Assembly: GCF_000615905.1 (NCBI RefSeq)
Contig: NZ_BAMN01000010.1
Span: forward strand, 25,766 to 89,765
Length of the DNA stretch: 64,000 bases
DNA from: Companilactobacillus nodensis DSM 19682 = JCM 14932 = NBRC 107160
GTDB lineage: Bacteria; Bacillota; Bacilli; Lactobacillales; Lactobacillaceae
Reading direction: 5' to 3'
The notes beneath the pieces were generated by a model. The model was not told where the DNA came from. It did no database searches and was given only the letters and a program-made list of their open reading frames with translations. A program made the position numbers and the translations under genes. Below, piece by piece: positions 21,212 to 28,837 of this stretch. Positions within the stretch are counted from its first letter, which is position 1; each line of letters opens with the position of its first letter.

Positions 21212-21551
21212 TCAATTTTCATTATCAAAAAGAAAATATATCAAAATACTCAAAACTAGATAGATTCCAGATAAGAAATAACCGTATCGTCCGTATTTGA
21301 CAAAAACACTGACGACAAAAAATAACCGGAAAAATAACTAGGTTAAAGAATGATAAATGATACTTCCTTGTAAACCAACCGATAAAGCCAGCAAATAAAA
21401 TATTGATTATAAAGAATAACCAGATGATCCTATTCGTTCTGCCTAAGTGAAATAAATTAAATAATATCGGCATAATAAAAACTAAAATAACAGATATAAG
21501 TGCAATGTAAGTTGATTTAGATTTCTCAACTTTGTTCCAAAGATTCTTCAA
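21212..21551 (-). pseudogene. Small membrane protein of unknown function, single-base frameshift
   Basis: About 112 residues with four hydrophobic segments, starting MKNLWNKVEKSKSTYIAL. The uninterrupted frame ends with a cysteine/arginine-rich, non-hydrophobic tail at 21225. Removing one base from the six-A run (plus strand) at 21317-21322 restores a hydrophobic ending (IFVVSVFVKYGRYGYF, then GIYLVLSILIYFLFDNEN) with a stop at 21212-21214. The restored version fits a membrane protein much better. It lies 10 bp after rsmE and is probably the last gene of the prmA-rsmE unit. No function recognised. Confidence 0.7.
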
Positions 21552-21561
21552 TTTTCATTCC

Positions 21562-22311
21562 TCATTTTGCATTAAGTTCATAATTATATGATAGCACTGA
21601 TAAGAAGTACATTGGAGCAGTTTCAGCACGCATTATTCGTGGTCCCAGTCCGATTGAAACAAACTCATTGTTTTGTAAGTCTGTAACTTCTTCAGCTGAA
21701 AATCCACCTTCAGGTCCAAAAGCACAAATAATCGACTTAGGTTGAGCTGATAACGATTGAGCCAAGATACTTGTCTCACCTTCTTTGGCTGATTCTTCAT
21801 AAGCAATCAGCTTCAATTCATCAGTTGAGTTATTCAATCCACTAATATCTTTAAGATAGCTAACTTCTGGAATCATGCGACGCTTGGATTGCTGAGCAGC
21901 ATTCTTAGCAATCTCTTGTAATCGCAGCATCTTTTTTTCAACAACATTAGCTTTCCAATGCATGATCGAGTATTGGGAATTAAAGAAGACGATTCTTTTA
22001 GCTCCCAATTCCGTTGCCTTTTGAGTGATCCACTCGACTTTGTCCTTCTTAGACAAGGAACAAGCAATTGTCACATCAATTGGTAATTCAGTCGTAGGCT
22101 TGTCGCTCTTATTGACATTGAACTGAACAAACTTATTCTCAGTATCTACTTGATCGATTGTTGCCTGGTACAAGTCATTTTGATCATCAACTAGATAGAT
22201 CACATCGCCTGACTTATGCCGCAAGACGGTAGCCAGATGCTTATATAATTCTTTATCAGAAATTCTAAACGAATCTCGTTCTATTGTTTGATTAACGAAG
22301 TATTGCTCCAT
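21562..22311 (-). CDS. rsmE: 16S rRNA (uracil(1498)-N(3))-methyltransferase
   Basis: SPOUT-class methyltransferase that makes m3U1498 in helix 44 of 16S rRNA. Typical features are the PUA-like N-terminus (LYKHLATVLRHKSGD), ERQSKRRMIPEV-type segment (AAQQSKRRMIPEV) and the SAM-binding knot (CAFGPEGGFSAEEV and LGPRIMRAETAP). Length is 249 residues. It overlaps the end of prmA by 20 bp, so the two are coupled. Confidence 0.96.
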   Translation of the reverse strand: MEQYFVNQTIERDSFRISDKELYKHLATVLRHKSGDVIYLVDDQNDLYQATIDQVDTENKFVQFNVNKSDKPTTELPIDVTIACSLSKKDKVEWITQKATELGAKRIVFFNSQYSIMHWKANVVEKKMLRLQEIAKNAAQQSKRRMIPEVSYLKDISGLNNSTDELKLIAYEESAKEGETSILAQSLSAQPKSIICAFGPEGGFSAEEVTDLQNNEFVSIGLGPRIMRAETAPMYFLSVLSYNYELNAK

Positions 22312-23209
22312 TTTGTTCCTCGATATCCTTTGTTCTCTTACAGATCATAGTTGACCAACCCTGCAAATGAAGAACTTCGATTGCTGAGAATCCTTGTTCC
22401 TTCATTAAATCAGCGATTAGTTTTTCCTTTTCATTAATAATACCAGATAAAATAACAAATCCCTTACTATTTAAATGAGATTCAATGTCAGGGATAAATT
22501 GTTCCAAAACATCTGCCAAGATATTAGCGACGATCACGTCAACTTTGCCATCGACACCATCTAATAATGAATTCTCATAAACTTCAATATCTTCACAGCC
22601 GGGATTCAACTTAATATTTTCTCTAGCAGCCTCAACAGCCTCCGGTGCCAAATCAAATGCTTTGATATTATTGACGCCCAATTGACGAGCTTGAATTGAC
22701 AAGATGCCAGATCCAGTTCCAACATCATACAGTGACTCCGCGTTCCCCAAAATCATTTCTAATGCTTGCATACATGAGAATGTCGTTGGATGTGTTCCAG
22801 TACCAAATGACTTACCTGGATCCATAACAATAATGTGTTCGTCCATATTTTCAGGTACATAGTCGACCCAATTAGGAACAACTGTCAAATAATGACTGAT
22901 GTGAACGGGATGGTAGTATTGCTTCCATTCATTCTCCCATGAGCTTTCATCAACTGAACTCTCTTCGATTTCAACACCATCGATATCAAAACCAAATTCT
23001 GGTAACTTATTTATCTCAGTCTGTAATTCGTTGATCAACTCTGGTCGGTAAGTTTTTTCATCAAAATACGAATTGATTCTCGTCTTAACTGCATCATTAT
23101 CGTCATCGACAATTTCAGTTCCTTGCGCACCGATCTTCATAAATGTGTCCGAAATAATTTCTTCATTTATAGTGTCTGGGAACAACACACTAATTTTTTT
23201 CCAAATCAT
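22292..23209 (-). CDS. prmA: Ribosomal protein L11 methyltransferase
   Basis: Class I SAM-dependent methyltransferase that modifies ribosomal protein L11. Key parts are DPGKSFGTGTHPTT and the SAM loop DVGTGSGILSI, with VANILADVL as the NxxA-like catalytic region. Length is 305 residues. ATG 23207-23209 follows a GGAGG site; an upstream frame extension to 23227 is rejected. First gene of the prmA-rsmE unit. Confidence 0.96.
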   Translation of the reverse strand: MIWKKISVLFPDTINEEIISDTFMKIGAQGTEIVDDDNDAVKTRINSYFDEKTYRPELINELQTEINKLPEFGFDIDGVEIEESSVDESSWENEWKQYYHPVHISHYLTVVPNWVDYVPENMDEHIIVMDPGKSFGTGTHPTTFSCMQALEMILGNAESLYDVGTGSGILSIQARQLGVNNIKAFDLAPEAVEAARENIKLNPGCEDIEVYENSLLDGVDGKVDVIVANILADVLEQFIPDIESHLNSKGFVILSGIINEKEKLIADLMKEQGFSAIEVLHLQGWSTMICKRTKDIEEQNGAILR

Positions 23210-23259
23210 AATTTGCCTCCGTCTCAATATCTCTAAGATTACTAGAAATTGGACATAAA

Positions 23260-23286
23260 AAAAAGACGTTTCTCTCGTCTTTATCT
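23260..23286 (-). terminator. Intrinsic terminator after the 23281-23688 gene
   Basis: AAAGACG pairs CGTCTTT followed by eight T on the minus strand; it overlaps the stop codon of the upstream gene. Confidence 0.85.
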
Positions 23287-23688
23287 AATATATGAATGAA
23301 CTTCGTTCATGAAGTCCATTTCGCGATCACGAATCACTGATCTGGCTCTAGCAACTTGGAGCTTGTTTACAACATTGTTTTCGTAGTCCAAATAGTTGAG
23401 AGCGTCAATCAAAGCGACAAAGTAATTATTCAAACTGTCATACATTTTCGAATCTTCCAAATTGTATTTGGAAATATATGAATTACCTAGTTTAATAAAA
23501 TTCTTAATATTATAAACATAATTGTCAGCTAGGCGGGAATAATTTTCATATGTCAAAGCCTCGCCTCTTTCAATCAAGTTCATTGTCTTGAAATATTCTA
23601 CGAACACATCACGATATGTCAAAAACCTCTCTACGAATACATTTGTTTCCAATACGTGTGTTCTCTCTGCACTAATGAATTTCATCAT
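23281..23688 (-). CDS. Conserved-looking hypothetical protein
   Basis: A 135-residue soluble, mostly helical protein rich in Tyr, Asn and charged residues (MMKFISAERTHVLETNVF at the start, MDFMNEVHSYIR at the end). Two ATG codons in a row follow GAGGTGAAGG; either could be used. It has its own terminator and stands between prmA and a small gene, so it is probably monocistronic. I do not recognise the family; no catalytic motif, signal peptide or membrane segment is visible. Confidence 0.75.
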   Translation of the reverse strand: MMKFISAERTHVLETNVFVERFLTYRDVFVEYFKTMNLIERGEALTYENYSRLADNYVYNIKNFIKLGNSYISKYNLEDSKMYDSLNNYFVALIDALNYLDYENNVVNKLQVARARSVIRDREMDFMNEVHSYIR

Positions 23689-23777
23689 TCCTTCACCTCA
23701 ATATTTATTTTTTTATAATATACCATAAATTATTAATTATGCAAAGCATAATTTAAAACTAATCATTAAAATGTAAA

Positions 23778-23811
23778 AAAAAGAATGCCAAATCAAAATG
23801 GCATTCTTTCA
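23778..23811 (-). terminator. Intrinsic terminator after the 23809-23988 gene
   Basis: AGAATGCCA pairs TGGCATTCT with an eight-base loop and a run of T on the minus strand. Confidence 0.85.
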
Positions 23812-23988
23812 GTCTTTCTTAGATTCTTTTCTTTCAAAATCAGTTGCTGGTTGTCTTAAAGATTCATTATTCTTAAACAATTTTTGTGCTTCTGACAGTT
23901 TTTCTGGGCTATTTTTGATTTCTTGAGAGATCTTGCTGAAATCATTATTAGCTGGGTCATTAGTTTGCTTGCGTCTAAAAAAACTCAT
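23809..23988 (-). CDS. Small hydrophilic hypothetical protein
   Basis: 59 residues, starting MSFFRRKQTNDPANND, very polar and highly charged with no membrane segment. The ATG at 23986-23988 is eight bases from an AGGAG site; the ATG six bases upstream is too close to that site. A terminator follows the stop. Function is unknown. It is the neighbour of the structured element that begins 90 bp upstream of its start. Confidence 0.65.
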   Translation of the reverse strand: MSFFRRKQTNDPANNDFSKISQEIKNSPEKLSEAQKLFKNNESLRQPATDFERKESKKD

Positions 23989-24077
23989 GATCATCGCTCC
24001 TTCTATTACAACGGTAACTATTATATAACAAGTATTTATTATTTTAACTTAAAAATATTTAATTTACTAAAAGTTTT

Positions 24078-24452
24078 CCGTCTCCAGGACTAGACATAAT
24101 CACCTGCTATGCAGACCGACCCGAGCCTGTGGACCGGTCTCGTGTCTCGATTTTAAGACTTACATGGTTCGTAAGTCTTAAAACTCGTCTGGTGGTGTAA
24201 TGGCTAAAGCCATAACGCCACTTTCATAGCCGGAGATTATTCTAAGTCCCTCCGACTAATCTCAGTTTAAACGGCAAATAAAGCGCTCATACAATTATTT
24301 TTATCAAAATACAACAATCTAGTCGGAAGAACTGAGTTATTTGCCTGCTATGAAAGTTGTGTTAGAGCTTTAGCTCATACATAGACTTGTAGAACTTAAC
24401 AAGGCTCAATCCGGTCCGCATAGCAAGCAAATGTTATCAGTTCTGGAGACGG
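24078..24452 (-). ncRNA. Large structured palindromic element, copy A (candidate novel RNA or mobile palindrome)
   Basis: The 375-bp stretch has no gene but is densely self-complementary. Its ends, CCGTCTCCAG (24078-24087) and CTGGAGACGG (24443-24452), are perfect 10-bp inverted repeats. Further inside, TGCTATGC pairs GCATAGCA, GACCG pairs CGGTC and GAGCC pairs GGCTC, so the ends close a long interrupted helix. Inner hairpins include a perfect 13-bp stem (24151-24163 with 24171-24183). Read on the minus strand, its 3' half matches the plus strand of 57420-57602 in sequence, hairpin order and loop (see findings). Strand is assigned from that match, not from a known promoter. It does not match RNase P RNA, tmRNA, T-box or group II intron domain V patterns known to me. 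Confidence 0.7.
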
Positions 24453-24542
24453 CATATAAACACTCCCAATTCAGCACACTTTAAAATTTATCTTAGTTTG
24501 TTATGATAGTAGAAGTAAGAATTTGCAATTAAGGTGATATAT

Positions 24543-25052
24543 ATGGGAAAAAAGAAAAAGCTTCAAAAAACATTAGTCGAAAAAATCTTGGATAAGGAAA
24601 AAGTTTCATACGAACCAATGACCTTCCCTACTCAGGCTGAAGGAGATACACAAGAACTAGTCAATGACGGTAGTGAAAAAGATGGCTACAAGATCTACAA
24701 GACACTTGTCCTCACAGGAAACAAAACTGGTCCATTGGTCGGAATGGTTGCCCTAAACAAACATATCAGTTACAAGATGCTAGCCAAATTATCCGGCAAC
24801 AAGAAAATTGGTATGGTTCCATTAAAGGACCTTGTCAAAACTAGTGGCTTTGAACACGGCGCAAATAGTCCGGTCGGGATTCACTCACTACACAACTACC
24901 CTATCTACTTCGATACTGAAGCTGATAAAGCTGACAAAATCATTGTTTCAGCTGGTAAAATTGGTCAATCCATCTTAGTTGAACCACATGACTTAGCACA
25001 AGCAGTTAATGCTACATTCGGTGAGTTTGCAGTTGATGAACCTGAAAACTAG
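24543..25052 (+). CDS. Cys-tRNA(Pro)/Cys-tRNA(Cys) deacylase, YbaK/EbsC family
   Basis: Editing-domain protein that hydrolyses mischarged aminoacyl-tRNA. The protein (169 residues from ATG 24543, ribosome site AAGGTGA) contains typical family stretches: YKIYKTLVLTG, GMVALNKHISYKMLAKLSGNKK, GFEHGANSPVGI, and a C-terminal KIIVSAGKIGQSI. Monocistronic, divergent from the small gene at 23.9 kb with the structured element between them. Substrate preference within the YbaK group cannot be told from sequence alone. Confidence 0.92.
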   Translation: MGKKKKLQKTLVEKILDKEKVSYEPMTFPTQAEGDTQELVNDGSEKDGYKIYKTLVLTGNKTGPLVGMVALNKHISYKMLAKLSGNKKIGMVPLKDLVKTSGFEHGANSPVGIHSLHNYPIYFDTEADKADKIIVSAGKIGQSILVEPHDLAQAVNATFGEFAVDEPEN

Positions 25053-25126
25053 AGCGCGTTGATAGACGGCAGCTCCTGAGCATTATCTACATAAGCGCAT
25101 TTTAACTAGTGTTGATAGACCCACAG

Positions 25127-25166
25127 CACAAAAAAAGGACCGAAGCCGAGACGCTTCAGTCCTTTT
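25127..25166. terminator. Bidirectional terminator
   Basis: AAAAAGGACTGAAGC and its complement (GCTTCGGTCCTTTTT with a G-T pair) form a long stem between the YbaK gene and the short gene at 25179, with T-runs on both strands. Confidence 0.88.
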
Positions 25167-25178
25167 TCTATTCTATAA

Positions 25179-25307
25179 TTAAGCAGCTTGTTTTAGGTTT
25201 GCGATAGCTTTTTCAATGGTTGTACCATTGCCAAAGTGATTACTATTATTAACGTCAACTGCTGTGAATAATTGATTATCTAAATCTAATAAGATTCTAT
25301 ATGTCAT
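25179..25307 (-). CDS. 42-residue HicB-like mini-protein
   Basis: Short gene with a strong ribosome site (AAGGAGG) seven bases before ATG 25305-25307 and a terminator just after its stop. The peptide starts MTYRILLDLDNQLFTAVDV and ends TIEKAIANLKQAA. The beta-strand pattern followed by a T-x-E-x-A-x-x-N helix resembles the HicB/UPF0150 fold (Y-R-I-x-L-D ... G-x-T-x-E-E-A-x-x-N), but only the core is present and there is no partner HicA toxin or DNA-binding tail. It could be a stand-alone remnant or a functional small protein. Real coding is likely; function is not assigned. Confidence 0.7.
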   Translation of the reverse strand: MTYRILLDLDNQLFTAVDVNNSNHFGNGTTIEKAIANLKQAA

Positions 25308-25464
25308 ATTATTCAGCCTCCTTTGTGTTCCGTATATCTAAGAGGTAGCGATAGATGTTACTATACTAGGATATTATCAGATAGTCAACCTTTTTTTCAT
25401 AAATCTTGACATTACTCGATATAAGTAAGATTATATAGTCACAAATTAAAAAAGGAGAATTTAA

Positions 25465-25647
25465 TTGGCCGATACATTTTTAAATATCTTAAAATGGATT
25501 CTGATTATCGTGGTTGTTGGCTTCTTGATCATTCACGTTGCTATTCCACTTATCGTTGTCGCTGCTATAGTTGGTGGTATCTACTACCTATATCGCAGAC
25601 ACAAAGCAAATCAATATACACCTGAGGGTCGCAAAAAAGTAAACTAA
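25465..25647 (+). CDS. Small single-pass membrane protein
   Basis: 60 residues, beginning with a TTG codon six bases after AAGGAGA. One or two tightly packed hydrophobic helices (ILKWILIIVVVGFLIIHVAIPLIVVAAIVGG split over residues 9-40) are followed by a basic tail (YRRHKANQYTPEGRKKVN), giving a cytoplasmic C-terminus by the positive-inside rule. A bidirectional terminator follows. No family recognised; similar short proteins are common in lactobacilli. Confidence 0.75.
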   Translation: MADTFLNILKWILIIVVVGFLIIHVAIPLIVVAAIVGGIYYLYRRHKANQYTPEGRKKVN

Positions 25648-25652
25648 CAAAC

Positions 25653-25690
25653 ACAAAAGCTGTCAATCATTGCGATTGACAGCTTTTTAA
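25653..25690. terminator. Bidirectional terminator
   Basis: AAAAGCTGTCAATC pairs GATTGACAGCTTTT around a short loop between two convergent genes. Confidence 0.9.
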
Positions 25691-25693
25691 TTT

Positions 25694-26404
25694 TTATTCC
25701 TGAACGTAAGGTACACCAGCTTGATCAGCGGCTAAACGGTCGATTCCTTCAGTGATTGAATCTTCTGCATCAGTGATATAAGTAGTTTCAAATTCAGAAA
25801 CATCCCCATTGATCTCATCCGCTAAGTCTAATTGTTCGATCATTGGGCGAATCATAGCAATGTATGATTCTGAATCTTTCTCGCTATACTCATTCATTCC
25901 CATGAAGTAAAATTGCCCCACCATTAAAAAGGCATCCATCAAGTCAAACTTGTAACTACTCTCTAGATCACCATATGTAACCCATGGATAACGGTCAGCC
26001 AACTTATCTAGAATTTCAATCAAGTCCAAGAATGAATCATACGCATTAACATGTGCCTTCTTGTATGAATCGAATTCTTCCTTAACCCCATCTTCATCAT
26101 TATCTGATTGGAAAAGAATTGTTTGTTCCAAAGCAATGGCACTGATACTCTTCTTCGTCACATTACTATTGAAGCGTGCTAACTCATAACTTAAGTCATA
26201 GATGATCTGTGTACAATCATCTGAAATTGATTGATATGACGATAGTTCTGCCCTATCCTCAAAATCGTCGATCAAATTCAATTCTGTTTGAACTGCTACT
26301 TGAATTTTTTCGACCCATTCAATCAAAGTACCGTAACTGTTGGCAAAATGCACCGAATTAGTCATTAAATAATCTTCAAAAGTAACATTCTTATTGTCGT
26401 CCAT
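25694..26404 (-). CDS. Acidic hypothetical protein
   Basis: 236-residue, strongly acidic, soluble, mainly helical protein starting MDDNKNVTFEDYLMTNSV. ATG 26402-26404 is next to AAGGAGAGA, so the longer frame reaching 26452 is rejected. The start overlaps the end of the small membrane protein gene 26391-26582 by 14 bp, so they form a coupled pair. No signal peptide or known catalytic motif was seen, and I do not recognise the family. Confidence 0.75.
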   Translation of the reverse strand: MDDNKNVTFEDYLMTNSVHFANSYGTLIEWVEKIQVAVQTELNLIDDFEDRAELSSYQSISDDCTQIIYDLSYELARFNSNVTKKSISAIALEQTILFQSDNDEDGVKEEFDSYKKAHVNAYDSFLDLIEILDKLADRYPWVTYGDLESSYKFDLMDAFLMVGQFYFMGMNEYSEKDSESYIAMIRPMIEQLDLADEINGDVSEFETTYITDAEDSITEGIDRLAADQAGVPYVQE

Positions 26405-26582
26405 GAGTTCTCTCCTTAGGATCTTTTTTGTCTGATGTAAACGAGATGACAATTAATAATATACCTGCTCCAGCCGCAGACCACAAATAATTTGTCGTGA
26501 ACCAGCTGAAGATAAACCCTAATATAGCAACCACCAACAGAAATATACCTAAGTATCTGTCGATCTTCATCAATAAATTCAA
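26391..26582 (-). CDS. Small membrane protein, two transmembrane segments
   Basis: 63 residues with two hydrophobic helices (YLGIFLLVVAILGFIFSWF and LWSAAGAGILLIVISF) and a charged C-terminus (DKKDPKERTHGRQ). The start is probably TTG at 26580-26582, eight bases after AGAGGA; an ATG twelve bases further in is an alternative. First gene of a pair with the acidic protein, which overlaps its 3' end. Function unknown. Confidence 0.7.
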   Translation of the reverse strand: MNLLMKIDRYLGIFLLVVAILGFIFSWFTTNYLWSAAGAGILLIVISFTSDKKDPKERTHGRQ

Positions 26583-26682
26583 TATTTAATCCTCTTTTAT
26601 TACTATTTTGTCATGAAAACTACTAAAATAGAACTGTTGAACTATCTTGTATTATACATAAAAAGCTATCGGAGGACTAGAC

Positions 26683-27912
26683 ATGGAAAAATCTGAAAGA
26701 TTAGAGATTTTAGATGATCTGATCAAATTAAAAACTGTAAACGGCAATGAAAAGTTAGTTGCTGACTACTTGAAGGAACTATTCGACAAGCACAACATAG
26801 AAACTGAAATGGTTAAGTACGATGAAGGTCGTTATAATTTGATTGCAACAATCAAAAAAGGTAACGGACCTGTCCTTGGTTTCACTGGACATGAAGATGT
26901 TGTAGCACCAGTTGACGAAAGCAAATGGAATTATGACTCATCATTCAAACCAAAACACATCGACGGCAAAATCTTCGGACGTGGAACTTCAGATATGAAA
27001 GGCGGATTGGCTGGAATGGCTATCGCCCTCATCGAACTAAACGAAGATGAATCATTCAAAGGTAACATCAAATTCATCGCCACTGTTGGTGAAGAAATCG
27101 GTGAATTAGGCGCTAAGCAATTGTCAGATGCTGGATACGCTAATGACTTGAAGGCTCTGATCGTTGGTGAACCAAGTAATTCTACTTCTAAATTAGTAAC
27201 TGACAAATTGGCTGCCAGCGGATTGATTCGTATCACACAACCTAACCCATCACAATACGGCCGTCACTCAATCTTTAGCGCCCACAAGGGTTCAGTTACA
27301 TATCAAGTTATTTCTCGCGGTAAAGCTGCCCACAGCTCAATGCCAGAAGTTGGGATCAACGCACTTGATAACTTAGTTACCTATTATAATAAGCAAAATG
27401 AATACTTCGCCAAATTAACGAATGCTGACGATGATGTTCTTGGCAAAACTAAACCATCAGTTACTGTCTTCAAATCTGGTGATCAAGAAAATACTATTCC
27501 GGACTACGCAGAAATGACCGTTAAGATCAGAACAATCCCTGAATACAATAATGACCAAATCATTGAAGAATTGAATGAACTGATTAAAGGTATGAATGAC
27601 GCCGATCCAAGAATGAACCTTGAGTTGAAAGTTGAAAGCAGCAATTGGCCTGTTAAAACCGACTTGGATTCCAGCTTCCTACAAATGGCACGTGATGCAT
27701 TCAAAGAAGTTTGGACACAAGATGCTGTTGCCGTCGGTGCACCCGGTGGTACTGACGCTTCACAATTTGTTGAAGCCAACCATGATCTTGAAGTTATCGT
27801 TGCCGGACCTGGTAACGAGAGTGCTCATCAAATCAACGAATTTGTCTTCGAAGATGACTACTTGAAATTTATTGATATTTACAAGATGATTGCTCAAAAG
27901 TTTTTTGCATAA
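26683..27912 (+). CDS. M20-family metallopeptidase (ArgE/DapE-like)
   Basis: Zinc-dependent amidohydrolase/deacylase of the ArgE/DapE group, 409 residues. Metal-site motifs are GFTGHEDVVAP (His and Asp), GRGTSDMKGGLAGM (bridging Asp) and VGEEIGELGAKQL (catalytic Glu plus metal Glu); a dimerisation lid follows (HSIFSAHKGSVTYQV and on). GGAGGA ribosome site. The annotation succinyl-diaminopimelate desuccinylase is common for this lactobacillar clade, but the gene is alone, not in a lysine operon, so substrate is open. A short decayed copy of a related gene lies at 34.9 kb. Confidence 0.9.
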   Translation: MEKSERLEILDDLIKLKTVNGNEKLVADYLKELFDKHNIETEMVKYDEGRYNLIATIKKGNGPVLGFTGHEDVVAPVDESKWNYDSSFKPKHIDGKIFGRGTSDMKGGLAGMAIALIELNEDESFKGNIKFIATVGEEIGELGAKQLSDAGYANDLKALIVGEPSNSTSKLVTDKLAASGLIRITQPNPSQYGRHSIFSAHKGSVTYQVISRGKAAHSSMPEVGINALDNLVTYYNKQNEYFAKLTNADDDVLGKTKPSVTVFKSGDQENTIPDYAEMTVKIRTIPEYNNDQIIEELNELIKGMNDADPRMNLELKVESSNWPVKTDLDSSFLQMARDAFKEVWTQDAVAVGAPGGTDASQFVEANHDLEVIVAGPGNESAHQINEFVFEDDYLKFIDIYKMIAQKFFA

Positions 27913-27943
27913 TATAAAAATTGACTTATAATTAATCAAACAA

Positions 27944-27992
27944 AAAAGTGAACTCTATACTAAATTATTTAGCATAGAATTCACTTTTTTTG
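27944..27992. terminator. Bidirectional terminator
   Basis: Long imperfect stem (AAAAAGTGAACTCTATACTAA with its complement around TTA) with T-runs on both strands, between the M20 gene and the GDPD gene. Confidence 0.88.
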
Positions 27993-27997
27993 TAACA

Positions 27998-28837
27998 TTA
28001 ACTATTTAGATTTTCACGATATTCATTTAATATATCTGGCCAATCAGTTTGAATAGCATTGACATTAAATCTTAGAATCTTATCCCAGCTCTGATCAGTG
28101 CCCGTCAATAATGCCATATTATCATCCAGTCCACCGAACAAATCTGTCTTGTCATTTAACTTAATACTGTCAATCAAGAACATATAATCGTTCTTATAGT
28201 ATTCGACAAACTCTTTGGACTGTATAAACTCAAAGTTATCAGTATCTTCAAGAATTTCAAATCCCACAATATTAATATTAGGATAATCATTGATGATCTC
28301 TAATTCTTTTAAATTAGAAACTATTGGAAAATATTGATATTGAATAGAATGATTATTTAATTTCTCCAAATACTCTCGCTTTACCGGTGACTTCAATACA
28401 AAATACTCGTGCATATCAGTGTATTTATCTAGTTCTGGTAAAAATGTATCCCAGTAATTCCATGATCTATCAATATTTAAGAACACGTCATGATCAATAT
28501 GGTTGTAAAAATAAGCAAATGATTCTACTTGTTTATTTATTATTTCACCAAGTGCATTGCGATACCTTTTGGACTGAATTTCTTCAGTTGATAATGAATT
28601 AATATTTCTTGATTCATCCAGTAAACGCTTTTCACCGCCGTCATGAAAAATGAAGAAATCTCCATCAGTCGACATTGAAATATCAGCTTCAACCATATCA
28701 GCATGTTGCAAAATAGAAACTTTGACTGCATCACTGGTATTCTCAATAATATTTCCACCATGGGATCCACGGTGTACCAAAATCAAAAATTTATTATCTT
28801 TTAACTTCTGCTTGAATTTATTAGTATTAACTTTCAT
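27998..28837 (-). CDS. Glycerophosphodiester phosphodiesterase family protein
   Basis: Cytoplasmic GDPD-type hydrolase (279 residues). Family hallmarks are LVHRGSHGG (first catalytic His), MVEADISMSTDGDFFIFHDGG (Glu/Asp metal ligands and second His), and late ALLTGTDQSWDKILRFNVNAIQTDWPD. No signal peptide, so it should act on imported glycerophosphodiesters, releasing glycerol-3-phosphate. The start overlaps the ABC permease gene end by 11 bp, making it the last gene of the importer operon. The operon context is the main argument for the transporter's substrate. Confidence 0.88.
   Translation of the reverse strand: MKVNTNKFKQKLKDNKFLILVHRGSHGGNIIENTSDAVKVSILQHADMVEADISMSTDGDFFIFHDGGEKRLLDESRNINSLSTEEIQSKRYRNALGEIINKQVESFAYFYNHIDHDVFLNIDRSWNYWDTFLPELDKYTDMHEYFVLKSPVKREYLEKLNNHSIQYQYFPIVSNLKELEIINDYPNINIVGFEILEDTDNFEFIQSKEFVEYYKNDYMFLIDSIKLNDKTDLFGGLDDNMALLTGTDQSWDKILRFNVNAIQTDWPDILNEYRENLNS

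Noticed and set aside
24078..24452. Structured element could be RNase P RNA, tmRNA, 6S RNA or a group II intron part
   Set aside because: None of the signature sequences I know for these (RNase P core GAGGAAAGTCC, tmRNA ends, 6S bubble-terminator layout, domain V AGC-GNRA pattern) appears, and there are two diverged copies.
25058..25120. Two copies of GTTGATAGAC 53 bp apart as a start of a CRISPR-like array
   Set aside because: Only two 10-bp copies, no further spacing regularity, no cas genes.
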